Of a stretch of 64,000 nucleotides of DNA, positions 24,872-37,216 are shown one piece after another. The notes beneath the pieces are model-generated. The model saw only the letters and a program-made list of their open reading frames with translations. It was not told where the DNA came from and did not search any database. Position 1 is the stretch's first letter, and every line of letters starts with the position of its first letter. Position numbers and translations under genes: made by a program. Source of the DNA: Microthrixaceae bacterium. GTDB taxonomy: Bacteria; Actinomycetota; Acidimicrobiia; Acidimicrobiales; Microtrichaceae. The stretch spans positions 1 to 64,000 of the forward strand of contig JAOSKI010000045.1 of assembly GCA_027493675.1 (NCBI GenBank). The letters are read 5' to 3'.

Positions 24872-25722
24872 ATGGGCAAGGCCTCCTCCTCGAAGAAGAT
24901 CAAGCGCGTCCAGGCTGCGGGTGCCACGCGTTCCCCCGGCCAGAAGCGCCAGCTCGGCTTTCCGGCACTCATCGTGGCGATCCTCGTGGTCGGGATGCTG
25001 GGCACCGCCTTTGCAGTGGCACACCGTCGCACCAACGAGGGAGGTGCGTCCCACCACCGAGGACCACTGGGTCGCCGCGTACGGCACGTACATCTGCGGC
25101 CAGGAGTTCAACCTCGGCAACCTCGACAACGTGGTCAAGGATGCCCCGGTCGACCTTCACTCCGACGGCCTGATCCACATACATCCCACCGACGAGGAGA
25201 CCTCCGGAAAGGGGTGCCGTGTTCGGCCTGTTCCTCGAATCCGTGGGGATCACCCTGGGTGACGGCACGATGACCCTGCCCGACGGCACGACCTACACCG
25301 ACGGCGACGAATGCCCCGCGGAGGGGGACGAGCCCGCCGAGCCCGGCCGGGTGGCGTTGTACCAGTGGCCGCCGCAGGCAGGGGAGAACACCGAGCCGCG
25401 CGTGATCACCTCCAACATCGCGACCACCCGGTTCACCGAGGACGGGCAGACCTACGTGCTCGCGTTTGCGCCACGAGGGCGGAGATCGGATTCCCGCCTT
25501 CGCACGACCGCATCGATGAGCGTGAAGACACCGAGCCGAAGGTCTCCGAGGCGCCGACAACCACGGCGGCTCCCGCCACCACGGCTCCTGGCTCGGGCCC
25601 CCTGGCTCGACGCCCCCGGCTCGACGGCGGCACCGGGTGATGCAGGCAACCCCGCGACGACAGCCGCACCTTCCACGACAGCCGCACCTGAGGCCCCGGG
25701 CACCACGGCCGACGGAGGCTAG
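24872..25722 (+). CDS. Hypothetical membrane-anchored protein with Thr/Ala/Pro-rich C-terminus (frameshifts)
   Basis: MGKASSSKKIKRVQAAGATRSPGQKRQLGFPALIVAILVVGMLGTAFAVAH; TTAAPSTTAAPEAPGTTADGG tail. Confidence 0.5.
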
Positions 25723-25724
25723 AC

Positions 25725-26742
25725 GTGCAGGCGGTGATACTGGTTGGGGGCTTGGGTACGCGGCTACGCCCGCTCACCCTCGATCTGCCCAAGCAGATGC
25801 TCCCAGTCGCGGGCGTCACCATGATCGAACGCGTGGTGTCGCTGCTGGCGAGGCCGGGATCGACGAGGTGGTGCTGTCGCTCGGGTACAGGCCCGAGGTC
25901 TTCACCGAGGCGTTTCCCGACGACCGGTGCGCCGGGGTGGCGTTGCGCTATGCCGTGGAGCCCGAGCCTCTCGACACCGCCGGAGCCATTGCGTTCGCAG
26001 CTGATTCCGCCGGCATCTCCGAGCGGTTCATCGCACTCAACGGCGACGTGCTCACCGACCTCGATCTCGTCGGGCTGTGCGACAGGCACGCCGAGTCCGG
26101 CGCGGCCGCCACGATCGCGTTGACACCCGTGGACGATCCGTCCCGCTACGGCGTGGTGCCGCTCGGGTCTGACGGCAGGGTGGAGGCATTCATCGAGAAG
26201 CCCGATCCTGGTACCGCGCCCAGCAACTGGATCAATGCCGGCTACTACGTGCTCGAACCCGACGTGCTGGAGCTGGTTCCGCGAGGAACGAAGGTCTCCG
26301 TCGAGCGGGAGGTGTTCCCGGAACTGGTGGCACGACGCAGCCTGTTCGGGGTGCAGTGTCACGCCTACTGGATCGACGCCGGGACTCCCGCTGCCTACCT
26401 GCAGGCAAACCTCGACTACCTGGACGGCCGGGCGGGATCGAGGTCGCGGGCATCGACTCGTCGGTGTCGATCGAGAAAGGTGCCACGATCTCCAGGTCGT
26501 CGTTGGGAAGGGGTTGTGTGGTCGGGGCGGACGCTGTGGTCACCGACTCGGTGTTGATGGACGACGTGCGGATCGGCTCCGGCGCCGTTGTGGATCGCTC
26601 GATCCTCGGAACCGCTGCCCATGTGGGCGACGGTTGCAGGCTGGGTGACCTGAGCGTGATCGGACCCGGCGCAGACTTGCCTGCCGGCTCCCGTCTCGAT
26701 TCCACCCTCGTTCCAGGACCGGACGAGTGGGAGCTGGTTTGA
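25725..26742 (+). CDS. NDP-sugar (mannose-1-phosphate guanylyl-type) nucleotidyltransferase, frameshifts
   Basis: MQAVILVGGLGTRLRPLTLDLPKQMLPVAGVTMIERVV; C-terminal left-handed beta-helix-like repeats VVGADAVVTDSVLMDDVRIGSGAVVDRSILG. Confidence 0.85.
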
Positions 26743-26785
26743 ACCGCGGGTCACCGGGTGGCCTGCCGCTGACGGAGGTTGTCGG

Positions 26786-27760
26786 ATGCGGGTATTGGTG
26801 ACCGGTGGAGCCGGCTTCATCGGCTCCAATCTGGTGGACCGGCTACTGGCGGAGGGTCACTCGGTCGACGTGATCGACGATCTATCCAGCGGTCGCCTCG
26901 CGAACCTCGCGGATGCCTGCGCGGGCGCCGATCACGAGCTCAGCTTCCACCAGATCGACATCTGTGATCCTGCAGTCGTGGAGTTGATCGAGCGGCGGTG
27001 CCCGGAGGTGATCTGCCACCTCGCGGCCCAGATCGATGTGCGGGTGTCGGTGTCTGATCCCGTCCTGGATGCCCGCATCAACATCCTCCGGCACCCTCAA
27101 CGTGCTCGAGGGAGCGCCGTGGTGGCACCTCCAAGGTGGTGTTCGCATCCTCGGGGGAACCATCTACGGCGCGGTCGACGGTTCGGACCTCCCGGTCAGC
27201 GAGTCCCATCCCCAGGTCCCGTTGTCGCCCTACGGCGTATCGAAGAAGGCGGCCGTGGACTACATGGCGGCCTACCGTGAGCTGCACTCGTTGGAGTACA
27301 CCGCACTCGCGCTCGCGAACGTCTACGGACCCCGCCAGGATCCTCACGGCGAGGCGGGGGTCGTGGCGATATTCGCCGGTCGCCTGCTCGGCGGGGAGCA
27401 GTGCCGGATCTTCGGCGACGGTGCCCAGACGCGTGACTATGTGTTCGTGGACGACGTCGTGGACGCCTTCGTGCGGGCGACGATCCGCGGTAGCGGCCTC
27501 ACATGCAACATAGGCACCGGGGTGGAGACCTCGGTCAACGACCTGTACTCCACGATGGCGCGCAACGCGGGGGTGGAGGGCGACCCCGAGTACGCCCCGG
27601 CCAGGGTGGGGGAGCTCGAACGTTCGGCCCTCGATGCAGGCCGGGCGAGGATCCACCTCGGCTGGGAACCCTTCACGGACCTGGCCACCGGCACCGCCGA
27701 GGTGTTGGACTGGTTCGCTAAGCAGGGCAAACGTAGGCGGGCGGCCCTTTCCTCCGCGGA
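26786..27760 (+). CDS. NAD-dependent epimerase/dehydratase (UDP-glucose 4-epimerase-like), frameshifts
   Basis: MRVLVTGGAGFIGSNLVDRLLAEGHSVDVIDDLSSG; PYGVSKKAAVDYMAAY; ANVYGPRQDPHGEAGVVAIFAGRLL. Confidence 0.82.
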
Positions 27761-27779
27761 ACCCGATCCGCGACGAGGG

Positions 27780-28505
27780 TCAGCGGAAGAGGTCGTCGCG
27801 ATGGTGGCGAACCACCTCACCGACGACGCCTGTGTGCTCGCCGGCCTCGGTGAAGAGCGACCCGGTGAGCCCGCACGATCGCAACCGGTGTTCCAGACGA
27901 CTTGCCCATGACCAGCTCCGCAGCGGCCGCGATCTCGTCGACCACGGCGACCTCGGTGACCCGGAGCTCCTGGCCGAACGAATCCGTCGTGCCGCGCAGG
28001 TCGACCACCGGGCGCAGTCCCGCGCAACCGATTGCCACGTCGGTCACGCCACGGCGCCAGGGACGTCCGAACGTGTCGGAGATCACAACGCCCACCGCCA
28101 CCCCCGCTCGGCCCGCGATCGCATCGCGGATCCTGCGGGCGGAACGGTCTGGGTCCTCGGGTAGCAGAGCCGCCGAACCACGCTCGACGTTCGACAGGTC
28201 GATCCCCGAGTTGGCGCACACGAACCCGTGGACCGTCTCGGTCAGCAGGAGGTCTCCCCGTCGGCGCAGCACCCGCACCGCTTCACGTTCCACCAGTGGC
28301 TTGTGGCTCAGGGGGTCATGAGGGTCCACCGGCACCATCGCCCCTCGGCCTTGGAGACGATCTTCTGGGTGACCACCACGACGTCACGATCGCACAGCGG
28401 AGATCCCATCTCCTCGGTGGCATCGATGATCAGGCCTGCCAGGTCCGCGCCGCTTGTGACCTCGCCGATCCCCTCGATCCCGAACACCGAGAGCCGTCCC
28501 GTCAT
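27780..28505 (-). CDS. cofE: Coenzyme F420-0:L-glutamate ligase (stand-alone CofE; no nitroreductase domain seen), frameshifts
   Basis: SVFGIEGIGEVTSGADLAGLI; DVVVVTQKIVSKAEGR; ANSGIDLSNVERGSAALLPEDPDRSARRIR; VVISDTFGRPWRRGVTDVAIGCAGL. Confidence 0.85.
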
Positions 28506-29564
28506 GGGGTTGGTCCACCCGGGTGGGAGGGGCGGTTCCCTGGGCCTGCTGAGGTGCCACGTCCTGCGGTCACCACGGTGGCCGCCAGGTCGGCTGAGAC
28601 GTCGAGTGAACGCATGATCGTGTCGGTGACCACGCATCTCATCCCGGTGTCCTCGACCGCTTCGCGGTGGTGGCCGTCCTCCACGTCGATCACCAGCGTG
28701 GCCGCCAGGTGCGAGTACCAGCGTGCGATGCCCAGCACCGACGCTTCGTGACCGAGGTTCACCAGGAGTCGGTCGGCTGGGCCCTTGAGCGCCGCACCTC
28801 CGACGATCGGGCTGACCGCACCACCGACGACCGGCGTTCGGCGAGCGCGCCGCTGATGCCCGGCACCATCAGCACCGGCTCGATCGACACCACCGGGTTG
28901 GAGGGCGCTATCACCACAACGTCTGCATCGTGGATTGCCTCCATCACCCCGGGAGCCGGTCCGGCAGTTGATGCGCCCACCACCTCGACCTTCGTGACGT
29001 CCACGTCGTGACGTTCCCGCACGAAGTACTCCTGGAACGCCAGCTCCCTTCCGTCGACGGTGTGGACGCGGGTGCGGAGCCGGTCGTCGCTGACCGGCAG
29101 CAGCCGCGCCTTGATCCCCCACCCGCGGGTGATCTCGGCGGTCACCGCGCTCAGCGGGAGACCGTCGAGCAGTCGCGATGTCCGGTAGAGGTGCGTTCCC
29201 AGGTCGCGATCACCCAGGCCGAACCAGCCGGACGCTTCGCTGGTGCCCACATCGCTCGCGTCCGCGTAGCGCCTCAGCGTCTCCATGGCCGACCAGGTCT
29301 CGTTGCGCAGCCCCCATCCGCGTTCGGTGTCGTTGGCTGCGGCGAGGGTGTAGGTGCAGCTGTCCAGGTCCGGGCTCACCGAGAGCCCGTGGACCTCGGT
29401 GTCGTCCGCGACGTTCACGACAGCGGACACCCGGGCGGGGTCGACGACCTCCACCATCCCGGCGAGGAACCTGGCCGCACCCACGCCCCCCGGCGATCAC
29501 GGTGACCTCGGGTCGGGCCTCCGTCCCCGGGGGTGTCGAGCCCGGGTGCTGCGTCGCCGGGCAT
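28502..29564 (-). CDS. cofD: 2-phospho-L-lactate transferase (F420 biosynthesis), frameshifts
   Basis: GAARFLAGMVEVVDPARVSAVVNVADDTEVHGLSVSPDLDSCTYTLA; GWFGLGDRDLGTHLYRT; VVIAPSNPVVSIEPVLMVPGI. Confidence 0.88.
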
Positions 29565-29565
29565 C

Positions 29566-30546
<981 letters not shown>

Positions 30547-30623
30547 TGCACCGTTCTAGTCGCTGGGGAGCGCTGAACGGGACCTCGCTCCTTTTTCGGG
30601 GGCGCCGCTCGACGGTTGCGCAC

Positions 30624-31526
30624 TCACGTCGCGACCCGGGCCCGCATGTCGTCGAGCAGGTCCGCGAGGGTCTTCTCTAGGGGGATGCGCGGCTCCCAGC
30701 CCCGTGCGGGGCGCAACCGGGTGCTGTCACCCCTGAGCACCGGGATGTCCACCGGGCGTTGCAGCTCGGGGTCCGGAACCAGCTCCTGGCTCACGGTGCT
30801 CAGCGCGATCAGCGATTCGGCCAGGTCACGTACCGCGATGTCGGTGCCCGAGCACACGTTGTAGATCTCCCCGGCGCGCCTTGTGTCATCAGCATCCGGT
30901 AGGCGCGGACCACGTCGCGCACGTCGGTGAAGTCGCGCCGCGAGCTCAGGTTCCCGACCGTCAGCCTGCGGTGCCCTTCGCGTTCGTTGCAGGCGATTCG
31001 TTGCGCGAGCGCGGGGCCACGAAGCGGGTGCTCTGGCCCGGACCCAGGTGGTTGAAGGGCCTGACGCACACGACGTGTTGGCCGAATCCCAGGAAGGCCT
31101 GCTGCGCAACTGCCTCTGCCGCCACCTTTGACGCCGCGTACGGGCTGGTCGGTCGTAGCTCGCTCGACTCGGTCAGAGGCAGCTCGTCGGGGGTCACCTT
31201 GCCGTACACATCTGCCGAACCGACCGAGAGGACCCGCTCTACGGAGGCCTCGCGGGCCGCCCACAGCACGTTCAGGGTGCCTTCGGCGTTCGCTCGGAAG
31301 GTGATCTGCGGCGTGTCGAACGACCCGCCCACGTCGGCCGCGCCGGCGAGGTGGTACACGACGTCGGGCGACACCTTCCGGAAGCGCTCCAGCAACGCAG
31401 GGGCGTCGAGGATGTCGAGTCCGTCCGATGAGCGATCGGTTCCAATGGGGGGTGTCGCCACAATCGGCGAGATGGGCCATCAGGTGGTGACCCACGGCCG
31501 CCGGCCCCCGTTACGAGTGCTCGCAC
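30624..31526 (-). CDS. NAD-dependent epimerase/reductase, GDP-4-keto-6-deoxymannose reductase (RMD)-like, frameshifts
   Basis: VSPDVVYHLAGAADVGGSFDTPQITFRANAEGTLNVL; VGSADVYGKVTPDELPLTES; YAASKVAAEAVAQQ; adjacent to gmd. Confidence 0.75.
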
Positions 31527-31618
31527 CCGCCCATGATACGTGCGCCGGGCCGTGACCTATTCCACGGAGAACGGTTGGGGTGGGACACCGGAGCCGCTGC
31601 GGCGCCGGGATAGCATCG

Positions 31619-34600
31619 ATGGCCGTCAGGCCGGTTCACCCGATCCGCCGCCGGCACCGGCAGCCCCCAGGCCTCAACGAGGAGCGAACCATTTCCGTCG
31701 ACGATCCCGCGGTAACCGACCATGTCCCCAACGGGGCGGAGTCGACCGCGCAGGCTCCCGTAGCGGCGTCGGAGCCGGACACACAGGGTGCGGCAGCGCA
31801 GGTGGTCAGTGGCCAGGGGCACCTCCGGTGGTGGCGATCGTCGTGGCGTGATCCCGGAGACTGGTTCCCCGACGCCGTCGCGAGCCTCGAAGCCCAGGAC
31901 TATCCACAGCTGTCGATTCTCGTGGTGGACAACGGCGGAGAGCAGGATCCGGCCGAGCGGGTGGTCGACGTGGCGCCGTTCGCGTTCGTCAAGCGCCGTA
32001 GCAGCGATGAAGGCTTCTCCGCCGCGGCCAACGAGGCGGCCGCCTCGATCGAAGGTGCGCCGTTCCTGCTGTTCTGTCACGACGACGTGTCGTTGGAACC
32101 CGACGCCGTCACCCAGATGGTCGCCGATGCGTTCCGTTCGAACGCCGGGATCGTGGGCCCGAAGATCCGTGACTGGGACGACCACGCGCAGCTCCGATCG
32201 GTGGGGCTGTCGGTCGACCGCTACGGGGCGGCGCGCGAGTTGGTCGACGACGGCGAGTTGGACCAGTCCCAACACGACATCTCTCGTGGGGTGTTCGCCG
32301 TCTCGGATGCCTGCATGCTCGTTCGTGCCGACCTGTTCAACACGATCGGGGGCTTCAGCGAGGCCATCGGCTACTTCGGCGAGGACGTCGACCTGTGCTG
32401 GAAGGCGCACCTGGCAGGGGCTTCGGTGCAGTACTGCCATCGGGCGGTCGCGTATCACCGCGGTGACTTCGCCTCGCGGCGCATCGTGGACGCGAAGGAC
32501 CGGATGGAGCTGCGCAACCAGGCTCGGATGACCCTCACGGGCCACGATGCCGCATCGTTGTGGAGGATCGTTCCCGCCGCCGCGATCGCATCCATCGCGG
32601 AACTCGTCGTCTCGGTGGTCGTTGGACGGGGACGGATCGCGGTGGACATCGTCGCCACCTACCTCTGGGTGCTCACCCATCCGATCGAGATCCTCCGGGA
32701 GAGGCGTCGCCGGGAGCCGTTCAGGCGTACCTCGGAGGCCGACTGGTCCACCATGCAGCGGCGTGGCAGCAACCGGATGCGCAAGCTGGGTCTGGAGACC
32801 AGCGAGGACAACCGCCTCTTGGACGCCACCAGAGCAGGTCGCGATCGGATCCGTTCGGCGACCAAGGACATCTCCGACTCCAGGGCCGCTGTGGTGCTGG
32901 CCGTCCTGATCCCGCTCGTGTTGGCGCTCGGTGCACGGGGTCTGTGGTTCCGGCGTCCTTCCGTCGATGCGTGAGTTCACCACGCTGGGGGACTCCACGG
33001 GCGCGCTGTTGTCGGAGTGGTGGACCGGCTGGCGTTCTGCCGGCATCGGAGAGCCCTCGTTGCCTCCGGCCGGGGTACCGGGTCTGGGCGTGCTCGGCAC
33101 GATCCTGTGGCTGTCGGCTGGAGCGGCCCGTCGGGTGTTGGTGCTGGCTCCGCTGATCCTCGGTCCACTCGGGGCTTGGCGCCTGTTCGCGCGGGGGACG
33201 TCGTTCAGGGCACGGTCGGCGATGGTCGCGGTGTACGGGCTGTCGCCGATCGCTCTGAACGCGATGGGTGAGGCACGCCTCCAGGCGATGGTCGCCTATG
33301 CCGCGGCACCCTGGGTGCTGCGACGGATCTCCCGCCGGGCAGGCCTGGTTCCCCTTCGCTCCCGCGCATTCGAGGTCGCTCGGGAGTGCCCGTGGTCCGC
33401 GGCCTGCGCGTCAGCACCCCCGAGGCTTCGTGACTACGCCGGTACCGCAGTGCTGGTGGGTGTGGTGGCGGCGCTCAGCCCACTTGCGGCGCTGGTGACG
33501 GTCGTGGCGGTGGCGCTCATGATGATCGGTCCGGCTCTGTCGGGCAGCCTGGCGGCGGCAGGTTCCGCGTGGAGGCATCTGGCGGTGGCCGTGCTCGGTG
33601 CAGTGGCACTCAACCTGCCATGGCTGGTCTCGGCAGCACGTGGAGGTGACCTGGCGTCGCTGACAGGTCTGTGGGTCGGCCGTGGCCCGGTTCCCTCCGC
33701 AGCGGACATGCTGACCGGATCCCTCGGGTCGCTCCAGGCAGGGCTGTTGGGCTGGGGCTTCGTGGTTGCCGCAGCAGTGCCGTTGTTCACCGGCCGTTCA
33801 TGGCGCTCCGGCTGGGCGGTGGGCGCGTGGATCGCGATCGCAGCCGGCCTCCTGGCGGCGGTGTTGGCGGGCGAGGCCGATCTTCTCGCCGGGGCAGGGG
33901 GTGGAGGTGCTGTTGGTGCCGGTTGTCCTCGGCCTGGCGGTATCGAGCGCGATGGTGCCACTGGCTTTCGAGGAGGATGTCGTGAGGGCCGACTTCGGCA
34001 GCCGGCAGATCATCACCTTCATCGGGGCGGCAGCGCTGTTCGCGGCGATGGTGCCCCCGGCCCTCGCCGCTACGCAGGGACGTTGGTACCTCCCCGAGGG
34101 CGACTTCGATCGTGCGCTCACCCTCGTGGACGGTGGGGACGATTTCAGGGCGATGTGGATCGGCGATCCCGATGTGCTGCCGCTGGGGGTGGTCCCTGGA
34201 TTCGGTCCCGGGGGTGAACATCGGCTTCTCCCAGGGCCTTGATCCATCCATGCCGTTGCGCTGGCGCCTCGACGGTGGCGGGTCCGTGGCGGATGCCTCC
34301 GCAGCGCTCACAGCCGCCATGGAGGGGGCGCACCGCACGCATGGGGCGTGGTGTGTCGCCGATGGCGATCCGTTACGTGGTGGTGGTGGACCGCCCGGCC
34401 CCTGAGCCGTTCGCCCCCACCGAGGTGGCCACGCCAGAAGGCGTCGTCGACGCACTGGAGGAGCAGCTGGACCTCAGGCGCATCCTGGTGGGCCCTGGAA
34501 TAGACCTCTTCGAGGTCTCGGCGCCCTGGCCACCGCGCTCCGACATCACCGAACCTCCCGAACCTGCAACGGCACCGCCCTCGGTGCTGGGTGACGGATT

Positions 34601-35163
34601 CGGCACCCGCTTCAGCGGTGAGTTGCGCGATGGTGCTGTCATCGCCCAGTCGGTCACCGCGGACCCTGGCTGGCATCTCGAAGTGGACGGTACGGAGGCA
34701 ACGCGAGAGAACCTCTTCACCTGGGGTCAGAAGTTCACCGTCGACGATGGGGGAGCGGCACAGCTGTCGTGGTCACCGCCGCTGAGCACCCGCGCGCTCC
34801 AGATCTGGCAGGTCCTCGTGCTCCTGACGCTGGTGGTGTTCGCTACGCGTCGGGATTCCCTACCCACACCGCATCGCCGCAGGAGGGCGATGACCGTCGA
34901 GCAGCCCCCTCGTCGTGGTCGAGGGTCCCGGTGAGTCACCCGACGACTGGTCCGAGGGGTTCCTCGGCTCACACGACCAGGATTCCTCGGATGCGGAAGT
35001 CGACGACGAGGTGCCTTCGGAGGATTCAGGTTCCGGCGATGCCACAGGGTCCGACGAGGGGGTGCGGCCTGACGACGAGACGGATTCCGACGATGCTTCA
35101 CGCTCCGGCGTTGGTTCGGGTTCCGATGACGGCGCGGGTTCCGACGACGAGGAGCCGGAGTGA
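31619..35163 (+). CDS. Large glycosyltransferase family 2 / multi-TM membrane protein with acidic Asp/Ser tail (frameshifts)
   Basis: LSILVVDNGGEQDP; FAFVKRRSSDEGFSAAANEA; FLLFCHDDVSLEPDAV; GYFGEDVDLCWKAHLAG; then successive TM segments to about 34860 and an acidic tail to 35163. Confidence 0.65.
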
Positions 35164-36613
35164 ACCGCAGAGTGGGTGTCCTGGCGGTGCTGCTCGTGGC
35201 CTGCGTGGTGGCGATGATCGCCTGGTTCCCGGGCCACTCCGAGGTGACGCCGTCACGCGTGCTGCGCGCTCCGATGTCGGCGTCGGTGGGCTCCGATGGA
35301 GGTTCCTGGTACTGCGCTGGACGTGATGTGGGTGCCGGCGATGCGGTGGTGAAGCACTCGGTGCTCATGAGCGCTCCGGGTGACTCGGCCGCCAACGTGC
35401 GCCTCGACGGCTTCTCCGAGGAGAACGCGCCGGGTCCAAGGAGGTCGCTGTGGAGCCCGGTTCGACCATGGTGTTCGATGTGGCATCCCAGCTCGGCTCG
35501 GCGGCGCTCAGCGTGATGGCCGAGTCGGACGCACCGCTGGTGGTCGAACACCGGTTCACCTTCGAGGGTGGGGCCGACCAGGCTCCCTGTTCCACCTTCT
35601 CGTCGGACAGGTGGTACTTCCCCGTGGTCGTGACCACAAGGGACTCCACAGCCCGGTTGAACCTTTTCAACCCCTTCCCCGGCGACGCATCGGTGGACAT
35701 CGAGGCGGCGTTGGAGACCGGGGTGCGTGCGCCGGAGGAGCTGTCGGGTGTGGTGGTTCCCGCCGGAAGCACGAGGGTGATCAACCTGGAGGAGCACCTG
35801 GAGCGACACGAGCAGTTCTCGGTGACGGTCGAGACGCGTTCGGGCGGGGTGGTGGCGGAACTGGCCCAGCGCTTCGACGGCAGCAACAAGGGAGTCGCCT
35901 GTCAAGGGTCTCCGGTTGGTTCCCGGTAGCCGTAGCGCTGCGGATCGTTGGTCCTTCGCGGGGGGGTCTTGCCGATCCGTCGGCGAGTGAGCGTCTCGTG
36001 ATGATGAATCCGGCAGACGATGAAGTGGGCGCGACAGCCCAGCTGGTCCCCTTCGGTGGTGTGGATCTGATGCCCGAGCCCTTCGAGATGACCGCTCCGC
36101 CGCGTCGCTACGCGGTGGTCGACCTCGATTCGGACTCACGGGTCCCACCGGTGGGCTACCACGCCATCGACGTGGAGACTCTGTCGGGTGCAGAGGTGGT
36201 CGCCGGCAGGTCCCTCGATATCGTCGGTGGGTCTGATGCGAAGGGTGCACCTGCGCTGCGTGTGCTGGCCGAAGGTGGCACCACGGCGTCGCCCGGGATG
36301 TCGGTGGCGGCATCCGACTGGCTGGTGGCCGGCTTGGCGCTCGGACGCGATCGACGGAACCGTGTTCGTGCACAATGCCGGCAGTCGTGCCGTTACGGTG
36401 TCGGTCGTGGGCAACTTCGAAGGCAAAGCGGGCCAGGAGGTCGCCTACGAGTTGCCGCGTGGCGAGTCGGTCGCGGTGGACCTGGCCGAGTTGGGCAAGG
36501 CGAAGGGACCATTTGCCGCCGAGGTCCATGCCGACGGTCCCGTGGTGGTCGAGCGCCTCCTGGTGTTCCCCGATGTGCCCGACGTCTCCCTGCAGTCGGC
36601 GGTTCCCTGTTGA
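35160..36613 (+). CDS. DUF5719-like exported protein (frameshifts)
   Basis: MNRRVGVLAVLLVACVVAMIAWFPG signal anchor; SWYCAGRDVG; located after GT2 as in other actinobacteria. Confidence 0.6.
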
Positions 36614-36687
36614 GGTCACTCGAGGAGCTGGAGATCCTTGGTGACCCGTGAGGCCCATGCACCCGAGGTCTTGGCGGATCCCGTCGA

Positions 36688-37216
36688 GTGCCGGCCGGTG
36701 ATGTCGTGAAGATCCTGATCGTGCTGGGAGTGGTGGTGCTCGCCGTGGTTGTCGCCGAGCTGGTGCGACGTCGCCGCACGCCGGACGCCCCGACCCAGCC
36801 CGCCGCGCGGTACGAGGCTCCGGCGCAATTGGATCGCAACGACTTCGATGGGGCCGATCGGGAGTGGCTGGTGGCGGTGTTCACCTCTGCGACGTGCAAC
36901 ACGTGCGCGGAGACCGTGGCTCGTGCATCGGTGCTGTCCAGCGCTCACGTCGCAGTGTGCGAGGTCGAGGTGACCGAACGCCCGGACCTGCACCGTCGCT
37001 ACCGGATCGAGGCGGTTCCGATAGTCGCGATCGCGGGTCCCGACGGAGTGGTCAGGCGGTCGTTCGTGGGTCCTGTGAGCGCAACGCACCTCTGGGCGGC
37101 GGTCGCGGAGGTGGCGCGAACCAGGATCGGTCACCGCCTGCGACGACGAACACCGCCGCTGAGGTTGGGTCGTTCCCGAAGCGGTGCGATCGAGCACTTG
37201 GCCGGCGGTGCGGGGC
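36688..37216 (+). CDS. Membrane-anchored thioredoxin-like protein
   Basis: N-terminal TM; VAVFTSATCNTCAETVARASVL (CNTC); IEAVPIVAIAGPDGVV. 3' end uncertain. Confidence 0.7.

Noticed and set aside
31511-33100. 529-aa minus-strand ORF
   Set aside because: Antisense to conserved GT2 motifs on the + strand.
34727-36658. 643-aa minus-strand ORF
   Set aside because: Antisense to the GT2 tail and DUF5719; composition (Arg/Pro/Ser-rich) typical of high-GC shadow frames.
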